A stretch of 64,000 nucleotides of DNA, taken from contig NZ_GL379772.1 in NCBI RefSeq assembly GCF_000143765.1, positions 310,001 to 374,000 of the forward strand, read 5' to 3'. Made by a program: the position numbers and the translations under genes. Source of the stretch: Sphingobacterium spiritivorum ATCC 33861. Lineage in GTDB: Bacteria; Bacteroidota; Bacteroidia; Sphingobacteriales; Sphingobacteriaceae. Position 1 is the first letter of the stretch. Every line of letters starts with the position of its first letter. Of the stretch, positions 28,787-36,899 are shown one piece after another. The notes beneath the pieces were generated by a model that ran no database searches, was not told the DNA's origin, and saw only the letters and a program-made list of their open reading frames with translations.

Positions 28787-30385
28787 TTAAAACGGAGCGT
28801 CATCCGGCATATCATTCATACGTGAAGGCATTGTGATACCGCCGCCGCCAAAACCTTCAAATGAAGTTGAAGGATTCATGGCTGATGAAGAAAACGAAGT
28901 TGGTTCAGCACCGAAACCACCAGCATCTCCCATACCCGAGAATTCGTCTTCAAGATCGACGAACTTTACGAATTTACCAACGAAACGCAAAGGCACAATA
29001 CCGGTTTCACCATTCCGGTGTTTGGCAATGATAACCTCACCTACACCCGCTGTAGGACGCCCTTCCTCATCTTCTGTAAGACCATAGTATTCCGGACGAT
29101 ACAGGAAGAGTACCATATCCGCATCCTGCTCGATAGATCCCGATTCACGCAAATCGGAGAGCATTGGACGTTTACTGTTTCCCGGACGGGACTCTACCGC
29201 ACGACTTAGCTGCGAAAGAGCCAACACAGGAATATTCAACTCCTTGGCGACAGACTTCAGTGCCCGGGAGATACTACCGATCTCCTGCTCACGGTTACCT
29301 CCACCCTTACCTTCAGATTTACCATGCATCAGCTGCAGATAATCGACAATAACCATCTGAATATCGTGTTGCGCTTTCAGACGACGACATTTAGCACGGA
29401 ATTCAAAAACGTTAAGGGCAGGTGTATCATCGATAATAAGAGGAGCTTCTGTCAAACGCCCGATTCGGGAATGTAACTGTTGCCACTCATGATCCGCAAG
29501 ATTACCCTTTTTAAGTTTTTCCTGTTCAATTTCAGTTTCACCTGCGATAAGACGATTCACCAGTTGAACAGAAGACATCTCCAGTGAAAATACCGCCACA
29601 GGTTTATTATGATCCACAGCAGCATTACGCGCTACAGAAAGGACGAATGCCGTCTTTCCCATCGCCGGTCGAGCCGCAATAATAACAAGATCCGAAGGCT
29701 GCCACCCTGAGGTCATACGGTCTAAAGCCGTCAGACCCGAAGGAACACCCGTCAGACCGTCAGTCTTATCTCTTAACAGCTCTAAAGAAGAAATCGCCTC
29801 ACGCATAATGTCATCCATCTTACGGGAGTCTCTTCTTAAATTGTTTTGTGCGATATCAAACAAACTCTTCTCCGCATGATCCAGAAGATCAAAAATATCA
29901 GCCGTCTCATCGTAAGAGCTATTGATAATCTCAGTAGAAACTTTTATCAGCTCTCTCTGAATATACTTTTGGGATATAATACGGGCATGGTATTCAATAT
30001 TTGCAGCAGATACCACACGATCCGTAAGCGACGTAATGTAGTACGCACCACCGACCATCTCCAGAGCACCCATTTTACGCAATTCCGTGATCACTGTCAA
30101 AATATCAATAGGTGAAGTTTTCTGAAACAGATTGAAGATCGCTTCAAAAATTTTCTGATGCGCCTCCTTGTAGAAGGATTCCGCTTTCAGAATATCAATG
30201 ATCTCACTCAACGCATTCTTCTCCAGCATAAGAGCTCCCAAAACAGCTTCTTCCAGATCAATTGCCTGCGGAGGCAACTTGCCCAACCCACTGACCAGAT
30301 TATTGAGACGCGTCCGACGCTCTCCGTAATTTGCCCGCTTATTGCTGTCAAATTTATTGCCTGAAAATTCGTTTTCGTTGCTCAT
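28787..30385 (-). CDS. dnaB: Replicative DNA helicase DnaB with SSB-like C-terminal tip
   Basis: This 532-residue hexameric helicase has an N-terminal DnaB domain (PPQAIDLEEAVLGALMLEK), a linker, and a RecA-like domain with Walker A ARPAMGKTAF, Walker B VDYLQLM and an arginine-containing SDLRESGSIEQDAD block. The last 50 or so residues form a Gly/Ser/Phe-rich disordered tail ending PDDAPF, which closely resembles the DDIPF tip of single-stranded-DNA-binding protein. Enterobacterial DnaB lacks such a tail. The gene runs away from a DnaA-box-rich gap. A TACTTTTG promoter lies about 86 bp upstream. Confidence 0.97.
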   Translation of the reverse strand: MSNENEFSGNKFDSNKRANYGERRTRLNNLVSGLGKLPPQAIDLEEAVLGALMLEKNALSEIIDILKAESFYKEAHQKIFEAIFNLFQKTSPIDILTVITELRKMGALEMVGGAYYITSLTDRVVSAANIEYHARIISQKYIQRELIKVSTEIINSSYDETADIFDLLDHAEKSLFDIAQNNLRRDSRKMDDIMREAISSLELLRDKTDGLTGVPSGLTALDRMTSGWQPSDLVIIAARPAMGKTAFVLSVARNAAVDHNKPVAVFSLEMSSVQLVNRLIAGETEIEQEKLKKGNLADHEWQQLHSRIGRLTEAPLIIDDTPALNVFEFRAKCRRLKAQHDIQMVIVDYLQLMHGKSEGKGGGNREQEIGSISRALKSVAKELNIPVLALSQLSRAVESRPGNSKRPMLSDLRESGSIEQDADMVLFLYRPEYYGLTEDEEGRPTAGVGEVIIAKHRNGETGIVPLRFVGKFVKFVDLEDEFSGMGDAGGFGAEPTSFSSSAMNPSTSFEGFGGGGITMPSRMNDMPDDAPF

Positions 30386-30470
30386 GTTGAGGACCTACGT
30401 TTGTTTGTCGATGATTAAATATTTTGAATTCCTTTGTTGAGAATTTCAGTTACTCTCGCATTGGGGATAA

Positions 30471-30493
30471 CAAAAGTATAAAAAATACTTTTG
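30471..30493. promoter_or_regulatory. Inverted repeat carrying two divergent -7 elements
   Basis: CAAAAGTAT and ATACTTTTG arms (9 bp) are separated by five A. Each arm read outward is TACTTTTG, so one points to dnaB and the other into the DnaA-box region. A CAAA at 30497-30500 gives the dnaB promoter a TTTG -33 with an 18-base spacer. Confidence 0.6.
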
Positions 30494-30822
30494 GTCCAAA
30501 CAAAGAGTTGTACACAGCCTTAAAAGTTGCCTCAACAATCATACTAAAAACTGTTGGTACAGACCGCTTAAGGCGACTTAGTTATCAACAGCAAGTGTGA
30601 ATAAAATGTGAGTTACTATTATAACTGCTAAATTATCAAATTGTTATGTAAATGTGGATAACTTTAGCGTTTGTTAACAACATAAAATTACACAAACCGA
30701 TTTCGCCTAATTAAAGCACCATATACAGCTAATCTCTGTAGCGATTAACAGTCAATGACTTATAGAATACTAATGAAAAAATATTTCTAAAACAGGACCT
30801 TACTAGCTGCAAGATAATATTG

Positions 30823-30830
30823 TATCTTTG
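30823..30830 (+). promoter_or_regulatory. Promoter -7 element for ubiE, near-leaderless
   Basis: TATCTTTG ends only six bases before the ubiE ATG at 30837, so the mRNA would have almost no 5' leader. Confidence 0.55.
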
Positions 30831-30836
30831 TAAACT

Positions 30837-31577
30837 ATGACAAATGAATCATCCACTTTAAAGCCATATAAAAACGCAGAAGGCGACAAAAAAACACAAG
30901 TTGCAGATATGTTCAACAATATATCCAAGACTTACGATTTTCTGAACCACTTTATGTCCTTAGGTATTGATATTATCTGGCGTAAAAAAGCCATCCGTTC
31001 TCTCAGATCTATCCAACCTCAAATCATGCTGGATGTAGCAACCGGAACCGGAGATTTTGCATTGGAATCCATCAAGATATTAAATCCAAAAAAAATCATA
31101 GGTGTAGATATTTCGGAAGGAATGTTACAGGTAGCGCAGGAAAAGATCAAAAGCAAAGGTCTGCAGCAACAATTTGAAGTTCAACTTGGAGATTCAGAAA
31201 AACTGCTTTTCGAAGACAATACTTTTGATGCAGTAACAGTCGCTTTCGGAGTACGTAACTTTGAAAACCTGGAACAGGGGCTTGCAGACATTTGTCGGGT
31301 ACTCAAACCGGGAGGAAAAGCGGTCATTCTTGAATTTTCAAACCCCAAATCCTTCCCGATTAAACAGCTGTACAATTTTTATTTCCATAATGTCACACCA
31401 TTAATAGGCAAATTATTCTCGAAAGATAACAGTGCATATTCTTATCTTCCTGAATCTGTGGCTAAGTTTCCGGATGGAAACAGGTTTGCGACCATCATGA
31501 AAGAAGTAGGATTTTCTGAAACAATCATACGTCCGCAGACATTTGGTGTATGTACCATTTATGTTTCTACAAAATGA
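30837..31577 (+). CDS. ubiE: Demethylmenaquinone methyltransferase
   Basis: The 246-residue SAM-dependent methyltransferase makes menaquinone from demethylmenaquinone (menG activity; also named ubiE). Motifs are the N-terminal VADMFNNISKTYDFLNHFMS and motif I LDVATGTGDFALE, and the UbiE signature VAFGVRNFENLEQGL is present. Menaquinone is the usual quinone of Bacteroidota, so the ubiquinone reaction is unlikely. Its stop overlaps the porT ATG by four bases (ATGA), implying translational coupling. Confidence 0.96.
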   Translation: MTNESSTLKPYKNAEGDKKTQVADMFNNISKTYDFLNHFMSLGIDIIWRKKAIRSLRSIQPQIMLDVATGTGDFALESIKILNPKKIIGVDISEGMLQVAQEKIKSKGLQQQFEVQLGDSEKLLFEDNTFDAVTVAFGVRNFENLEQGLADICRVLKPGGKAVILEFSNPKSFPIKQLYNFYFHNVTPLIGKLFSKDNSAYSYLPESVAKFPDGNRFATIMKEVGFSETIIRPQTFGVCTIYVSTK

Positions 31578-32404
31578 TAAAAAAGCTCGGTTTTATAATT
31601 GGTCTGGTTACCCTGCCCTTTTTAGTAAGTGCACAATCCATCTCATTGCCTTTTTCATCCCGATATGATGAGGATGCCACACTCCTGTTTGGTATACAAT
31701 ACTCCTACGTCAATTCACGATATGTCATGGGATTAAAAAAAGATTGGTCCGGGTACCCGTTAGATTATCCTGAGGGAAACATTAATGAAATCAAAGATCT
31801 TCGATCCATCAAATCCGGAGTAGGCCACGGTATGGGTGTAGGAATTCCGATTCATCTCAGAATCACAGACAACCTCTATACCACCCTAAGTCCGACATTT
31901 GTTTTCATAAACAATTCAAGTATCATTTATACCGGAACAAATGACGACGGTACTACACAGAAAAGCCTGACCCGAAGAACAAGACATACCACACGATCAG
32001 AGGGAGGGACAAATTTTAATTCATTTGAATTCCCGTTAAGTCTCAAATTCCGGTCAGATGAGAAAATTCTGAAAAATAAGTTCAACAGATACAGAGGATA
32101 TATGATAGCCGGTGTGAAATGGACAAAATGGAGTCAGCTCAGCAACGATTATGATGCATTGATGGCCAGCAATCAGCAATCACCCGACCCTATTATCATC
32201 AAACCGGATTATCTTTCATGGGAAGCCGGCATAGGAGCAGATATTTTCTTTACACACTTCAAAGTGTCTCCTGAGATTAAATTCGCCCAGAGTTTTGGCA
32301 ATGTACTTGATCAGAACCATCCGTTGGCCGTAAATAACAAATTTATGCGCCCGCTGGACAAAACATTGATCCGCAACATATATTTTAGTTTGATCTTTCA
32401 ATAA
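31574..32404 (+). CDS. porT: PorT-like outer-membrane protein, type IX secretion
   Basis: The 276-residue protein has a signal peptide (MIKKLGFIIGLVTLPFLVSAQ) and a beta-strand-rich mature part ending in Phe-Gln. It contains ITDNLYTTLSPTFVF and FKVSPEIKFAQSFGN stretches typical of a PF13568-like barrel. PorT/SprT is required for type IX secretion and gliding in Bacteroidota, and in my knowledge it often follows ubiE there, as here. Identification rests on this synteny and the barrel features, not on a search. The start is the ATG overlapping the ubiE stop. Confidence 0.72.
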   Translation: MIKKLGFIIGLVTLPFLVSAQSISLPFSSRYDEDATLLFGIQYSYVNSRYVMGLKKDWSGYPLDYPEGNINEIKDLRSIKSGVGHGMGVGIPIHLRITDNLYTTLSPTFVFINNSSIIYTGTNDDGTTQKSLTRRTRHTTRSEGGTNFNSFEFPLSLKFRSDEKILKNKFNRYRGYMIAGVKWTKWSQLSNDYDALMASNQQSPDPIIIKPDYLSWEAGIGADIFFTHFKVSPEIKFAQSFGNVLDQNHPLAVNNKFMRPLDKTLIRNIYFSLIFQ

Positions 32405-32411
32405 TATAAAA

Positions 32412-33176
32412 ATGGAAAAAATCGCTTTTATTACAGGAGCCAGTTCCGGAATCGGCGCTGCCTGTGCTGAAGTATTAGCAAAAGAAGGCTACCACCTTCT
32501 GCTATGTGCAAGAAGAATAGAAAGATTAGAGGAATTAAAACAGCATATTTCCGCTCAATATCCGGACTGTAACATCTATATTTTCAAATTAGATGTCCGC
32601 AACGCTGAAGAAGTACAGTTATCTGTCAACAATCTGCCCGAGAAATGGAAAAACATTGATGTACTGATCAACAATGCAGGACTCAGCCAGGGACTTGATC
32701 CGATTCAAAATGGAGATATAGGAGACTGGGATCGGATGATAGACACCAATATAAAAGGTCTGCTATATGTGACACGTACAGTAGTCCCTTTCATGGAGGC
32801 CCGTAAAAAAGGTCATATTGTCAATTTAGGTTCTATTGCCGGGAAAGAGGTCTATCCTAACGGAAATGTATATTGTGCGACTAAACATGCCGTAGATGCA
32901 CTGAATAAAGCAATGCGAATAGATTTGTTGTCCAAAGGCATTAAAGTGACTGGAATAAATCCGGGAATGGTAGAAACCGAGTTTTCAGAAGTAAGATTCC
33001 ACGGAGATACAGACCGTGCTGCTGCAGTATACAAAGATATCACACCGCTTTCCGGAAAAGATATAGCAGAGACCATCGCTTTTGTGCTTTCGCGCCCGGC
33101 ACATGTCAATATCAATGATCTGCTGATCATGCCTGCAGCACAGGCAACAGGTACAATCGTACACAGAGGAGAATAA
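32412..33176 (+). CDS. Short-chain dehydrogenase/reductase
   Basis: This 254-residue classical SDR has the cofactor motif FITGASSGIGAA, NNAG, the catalytic Ser in VNLGSIAG and the YCATKHA Tyr-Lys pair, and INPGMVETEFS follows. An Arg-rich second-strand end (CARRIERLEEL) points to NADP. It resembles the YdfG/serine-3-hydroxy acid dehydrogenase group, but the substrate is not fixed by sequence. It lies 7 bp after porT on the same strand, probably the same transcript. Confidence 0.9.
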   Translation: MEKIAFITGASSGIGAACAEVLAKEGYHLLLCARRIERLEELKQHISAQYPDCNIYIFKLDVRNAEEVQLSVNNLPEKWKNIDVLINNAGLSQGLDPIQNGDIGDWDRMIDTNIKGLLYVTRTVVPFMEARKKGHIVNLGSIAGKEVYPNGNVYCATKHAVDALNKAMRIDLLSKGIKVTGINPGMVETEFSEVRFHGDTDRAAAVYKDITPLSGKDIAETIAFVLSRPAHVNINDLLIMPAAQATGTIVHRGE

Positions 33177-33205
33177 CAAATACAAAAAAATAAAACATAC
33201 ATAAT

Positions 33206-33655
33206 ATGGCATTAGAAGAAAAAATAAATCAGGATATCAAAGCTGCTATGATCGCGAAAGACAATGCAAAACTTCGTGGTCTTAGAGCAATAAAAGCTGC
33301 TATTCTACTCGCCAAAACTGAAAAAGGCGGTAGTGAGGATTTATCAGAAGACACCGAAATCAAAGTACTTCAGAAACTCGTAAAACAGCGTAAAGAATCT
33401 GCAGAAATATATAAAACACAAAATCGCGAAGATCTGTATCAGATAGAAGTAGAAGAACAAAACGTAATCGAAGAGTATCTGCCAAAACAACTGGATCGTG
33501 CGGAAGTAGAGTCCATCATCAGGCAGATCATTCAGGAAACGGGAGCTTCATCTGTTAAAGATATGGGTAAAGTCATGGGCGCAGCCAATCAGAAACTTGC
33601 CGGTCAGGCAGACGGAAGAACGATTTCTGAAGTCGTCAAAAGTTTACTTTCTTAA
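33206..33655 (+). CDS. GatB/YqeY domain protein
   Basis: The 149-residue all-helical protein matches stand-alone YqeY: LEEKINQDIKAAMIAKDN at the start, RKESAEIYKTQNREDLY in the middle and a C-terminal GKVMGAANQKLAGQADGRTI. The domain equals the tRNA-binding tail of GatB, yet this form lacks the amidase-linked kinase-like part. Its exact role is unsettled. It is preceded by the SDR gene and followed by an acetyltransferase in the same direction. Confidence 0.9.
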   Translation: MALEEKINQDIKAAMIAKDNAKLRGLRAIKAAILLAKTEKGGSEDLSEDTEIKVLQKLVKQRKESAEIYKTQNREDLYQIEVEEQNVIEEYLPKQLDRAEVESIIRQIIQETGASSVKDMGKVMGAANQKLAGQADGRTISEVVKSLLS

Positions 33656-33675
33656 TATTCCAAAATAGTTCAGAT

Positions 33676-34128
33676 ATGACAACAGTCTGGTTTTATAAAA
33701 CATTTGATGCACTGTCGACCAATCAGCTCTATCAGATACTGAAACTTCGCAACGAAGTTTTTGTGGTGGAGCAAAACTGCCCGTATCTGGATTGTGATAA
33801 TAAAGATCAGAAATGTGACCACCTGTGGGCTATGATCAACAATGATATCGCAGCCTATGCGCGCATAGTGCCTGCAGGCGTATCTTTTAAAGAGGTATCC
33901 ATCGGGCGGGTATTGTCTAATCCGGCCTACAGAAAACAGAAAATTGGCCGCGAGCTGATGCGGAGAGCAGTAGATAATATCATGGATCAATACGGAGCAG
34001 TAGATATACGTATCGGTGCACAGCTTTATCTGAAAGCATTCTATGAAAGCTTTGGTTTTCAGCAAGCCTCAGAAGAATACCTGGAAGATGGTATTCCACA
34101 TATTGAGATGCTGAGAAAACCTCACTAA
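33676..34128 (+). CDS. GNAT acetyltransferase, ElaA-like
   Basis: This 150-residue acetyltransferase has the ElaA-type start LYQILKLRNEVFVVEQNCPY followed by DNKDQKCDHLW. The acetyl-CoA loop region is IGRVLSNPAYRKQKIGRELM and the C-terminal segment is FYESFGFQQASEEYLEDGIP. The acceptor substrate is not known for the family. It converges on the aminolipid genes, with a shared terminator. Confidence 0.9.
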   Translation: MTTVWFYKTFDALSTNQLYQILKLRNEVFVVEQNCPYLDCDNKDQKCDHLWAMINNDIAAYARIVPAGVSFKEVSIGRVLSNPAYRKQKIGRELMRRAVDNIMDQYGAVDIRIGAQLYLKAFYESFGFQQASEEYLEDGIPHIEMLRKPH

Positions 34129-34164
34129 AAAAGAAAAGCGCTTTTAACAAGCGCTTTTCTTTTT
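34127..34164. terminator. Bidirectional terminator between convergent genes
   Basis: A near-perfect 16-bp stem around AAGCGCTT, with A-run on the left and T-run on the right and a five-base loop. It sits exactly between the acetyltransferase stop and the GlsB-like stop and can act on both strands. Confidence 0.85.
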
Positions 34165-35119
34165 ATTTCTTTTTCTTGGGATTACCATATTCACTATCCC
34201 TTTCAAAGGTAGACATATGCCTTTCCTTTTTAACCGGATAAATATCATCAAGTGTAACCAGAATCCCTGTTTCTTCCACCTCTCCGAACTCATCATTGCG
34301 GGCAGTACCGAATGACTTCATTGTCGGCGATAAATTCATATAGGTATTGATCAATGGAGGAATATTTTCCCCCATAGCTCTCACTTTAGAATTGAGCAAC
34401 TTATACCCTTCTTTGTAATCCAATCCGTCAAACATTCCCTCGTACTGGCTCATATCTGTTTTATAACCAACAGCACGAATAGGCGTTACTAAATTGTCCG
34501 GATCCGGAAAGTAGTGTTCCATAAAATAGAGTAACAAATCTCTTGCTTCCACATTATAGTGCGGATACATGGTTACCTTACCAAATAAATACTTGATCTC
34601 CGGATTCAGCATGACCAAAGCCCCAAGTCCGTCCCAGAGATTATCCAGTGAAAAAATACCTTTTCGATTATCAATTGCTGGCTGAAAACGTGGCTGCACA
34701 AAGGAACGCCCTAATTCTATTGTATACGGAAGATACTCCGAAATAAATTTTTCAGAAAAATTAAAATAATGAGCTGTCGAAAGATTGATCACTCCATCCT
34801 TCCAGCTTGCATCCGAACATTTAATAAGACGATATCCGGCAATGATTTCTTCTTCTTCGGGATTCCAGGCAATCAATTGATCATAACAATCCTCACTTGT
34901 ATCATTTTCGTCAATATCTATAGATAAACCTGTACCTCCGCCTGCCGCTCTGAACGTTACTTCACGCAATCGTCCAATTTCGCGCATAACATTCGGTGCA
35001 TTATGATGATTGATTATATAGACTTCATTATTTCCATTGTTGGTAAAGCGTACAAAAGCCTCCTTAGTAAGTTCAGCCTTTATCAATTCTTTGTCAACAG
35101 GAGCAACAATTTCTTGCAT
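34163..35119 (-). CDS. N-acyltransferase of aminolipid synthesis, OlsB/GlsB-like
   Basis: The 318-residue GNAT-type acyltransferase resembles the N-acyltransferases that attach a 3-hydroxy fatty acid to ornithine (OlsB) or glycine (GlsB). It contains IGRLREVTFRAAGGGTG, EIIAGYRLIKC and ELGRSFVQPRFQP, all typical of this hemolysin-like family. It begins three bases after the PlsC-type gene, so the two form an operon resembling the two-gene Bacteroides glycine-lipid pathway. Head-group amino acid is not determinable here. The C-terminal tail is Lys-rich. Confidence 0.78.
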   Translation of the reverse strand: MQEIVAPVDKELIKAELTKEAFVRFTNNGNNEVYIINHHNAPNVMREIGRLREVTFRAAGGGTGLSIDIDENDTSEDCYDQLIAWNPEEEEIIAGYRLIKCSDASWKDGVINLSTAHYFNFSEKFISEYLPYTIELGRSFVQPRFQPAIDNRKGIFSLDNLWDGLGALVMLNPEIKYLFGKVTMYPHYNVEARDLLLYFMEHYFPDPDNLVTPIRAVGYKTDMSQYEGMFDGLDYKEGYKLLNSKVRAMGENIPPLINTYMNLSPTMKSFGTARNDEFGEVEETGILVTLDDIYPVKKERHMSTFERDSEYGNPKKKK

Positions 35120-35122
35120 AGA

Positions 35123-35956
35123 TTATTTTTTTAACTCAGCCATTTTATAGACCAACTGTTTCACTTCTTCTGCCCACACTTTCTCACTATTTGATGTATC
35201 AAAATGCGTGTAGGGAATTCTTTTTCCGATCTTGATAGTTACGCGGTGATTACGTTGGGCAAACATCTCATCCGGAAGATACAGCATCTCCAGATTCACT
35301 TTCAAACCCAATTTCTGTCTGAGTAGAGCAAAATTATAAAAAAAGTTGGAATTCTTTCCCTCAATATACACAGGAATAATATCCTTTTTATATTTTTTTG
35401 CTTTGTTTATAAAACTCTTTTTCCATTCCAGATCCATAATCTTTCCATTTTGCTTTCTGGAAACCAGTCCTGCAGGAAACACCAGCAAGGCATCATCTCC
35501 TGCATAGGCCCTTTCAATCATCTCTATTCCGTTTTTACCCTGCGTCCCCAATTTGTTAACCGGAATGAAAAGTGGCTGCAAATTTTTAATATTTAAAAGG
35601 ATGTCATTGACCAAAAATTTGACATCTCTACGATATCTTCCTACAGCATGCATAAAAGCTACCCCGTCCAATCCTCCCAAAGGATGATTAGAAGCGAAGA
35701 TCACACTATCTTCAAGCGGAATATTCTCCTCTCCTTCCAACACTACCTCCACACCAAGCTCTTCCAGCAAATCATCTACAAAATCTAATCCGTAGCGATC
35801 CTCAAATTTATTCATGATATAATTGATCTCATTTTCATGAATCACTCTTTCCAGATAACGGATAAAAGGAGATGGAATCCATTTAGCCAGTTTAGGACTC
35901 TTTTTACGAATTACTTCTCTTACTTCAATAAACTTCTTATGTTCTTCCTGCTGCAT
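35123..35956 (-). CDS. PlsC-type O-acyltransferase, OlsA/GlsA-like
   Basis: This 277-residue membrane-associated acyltransferase has the catalytic NHxxxxD box in the form ASNHPLGGLDG and the acceptor-site segment FPAGLVSRKQNG. It is likely to add the second (O-linked) fatty acid to the lyso-aminolipid made by the downstream N-acyltransferase; that role is inferred from the pairing, since PlsC homologues may also make phosphatidic acid. It is the first gene of the two-gene leftward operon. Confidence 0.8.
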   Translation of the reverse strand: MQQEEHKKFIEVREVIRKKSPKLAKWIPSPFIRYLERVIHENEINYIMNKFEDRYGLDFVDDLLEELGVEVVLEGEENIPLEDSVIFASNHPLGGLDGVAFMHAVGRYRRDVKFLVNDILLNIKNLQPLFIPVNKLGTQGKNGIEMIERAYAGDDALLVFPAGLVSRKQNGKIMDLEWKKSFINKAKKYKKDIIPVYIEGKNSNFFYNFALLRQKLGLKVNLEMLYLPDEMFAQRNHRVTIKIGKRIPYTHFDTSNSEKVWAEEVKQLVYKMAELKK

Positions 35957-36165
35957 ATAATTGCTATAGTCGATACGCTAATGAAATGTAAAAATAGTGA
36001 AAATCCAACGCTCTTTTATATCGTCACATAAATTTTAAATACCTTATTAAATACTCTTCATACTATTTGCATATGTTTACATATTGCTTAACTTCGTACA
36101 AATACCTTGATAAGATTAAACGTTTTCCTTTTTTGAGTGTTTAATATAGAAAAGCAATACGGCAT

Positions 36166-36828
36166 ATGTACATCGGTGAAATACTATCTCAAAAATTTTG
36201 TGAAGTCAGTCCTTCAGATACTGTTCAGAAGGGACTAGACAAGATAGGTGAATTTCACCTGTCCCATCTTCCGGTTGTTTCAAATAAAGAATACATCGGA
36301 ATGATTAATGAAGATGAACTTCTGAATCATGAAGACGAAACAGATATTATCAAAAATCTCAAACTAAATCTGGCACCTCTGTATCTTTATGAGTATCAGC
36401 ACATATATGATGCAATGCTGTATCTTACTAATTACAAAATCGAGCTGTTACCGATTTTGAATAAAGACAATCGTTACATAGGCATTATTACAGCGCAGGA
36501 CGTATTGCAAGCTCTTAACAGTTTACAATCAAATAATGAAACAGGAGCGATAATCGTTCTGGAGATCGGCGCAAAAGATAATGCCCTTTCTCATATCGCA
36601 CATATCATTGAGTCAGATAATGCCAGCATTCTGAGCACCGCTGTCAAAACATTACCGGATTCATCAAAACTTGAATTGACAATAAAAGTCAACAAAACAA
36701 ATATTTCGTCCCTGGTCGCCACACTTTGGAGATTTGACTATGTGGTCAAGGCTACGTTTAATGATGGAAATGGTGAAAACGATATGCAACAGCGATACGA
36801 TTTGCTTATGAATTACCTTAATATTTAG
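36166..36828 (+). CDS. CBS-domain protein linked to NAD kinase
   Basis: The 220-residue cytoplasmic protein has two CBS motifs (about 1-55 and 65-120: HLSHLPVVSNKEYIGMIN and ELLPILNKDNRYIGIITAQD), then an ACT-like C-terminal half. It may bind adenine nucleotides. It is the first gene of the run ahead of nadK (72 bp), a conserved order in Bacteroidota as far as I know. No partner is established. Confidence 0.85.
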   Translation: MYIGEILSQKFCEVSPSDTVQKGLDKIGEFHLSHLPVVSNKEYIGMINEDELLNHEDETDIIKNLKLNLAPLYLYEYQHIYDAMLYLTNYKIELLPILNKDNRYIGIITAQDVLQALNSLQSNNETGAIIVLEIGAKDNALSHIAHIIESDNASILSTAVKTLPDSSKLELTIKVNKTNISSLVATLWRFDYVVKATFNDGNGENDMQQRYDLLMNYLNI

Positions 36829-36899
36829 TATTCGCGTACTTTTTTCTCATCTTTGAAAAAAAATAAATAGCAATCCCGTATTGCTGCAGAAATATAAGT

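Larger units (their letters stand above)
30386..30836. other. Candidate oriC / DnaA-controlled intergenic region
   Basis: This 451-bp non-coding gap separates the divergent dnaB and ubiE genes. Compared with the DnaA box TTATNCACA: TTATCCACA (minus strand, 30653-30661) and TTATTCACA (minus, 30596-30604) are perfect; TTATCAACA (plus, 30582-30590), TTGTACACA (plus, 30508-30516) and TTATCCCCA (minus, 30462-30470) each differ at one base. The stretches around 30604-30660 and 30770-30830 are very AT-rich. The density suggests a replication origin or a DnaA-regulated promoter. Neither is proved. Confidence 0.5.

Noticed and set aside
30471..30493. Inverted repeat as a transcription terminator for dnaB-side RNA
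   Set aside because: It lies at the 5' side of both neighbouring genes and carries promoter-like elements; no gene ends into it.
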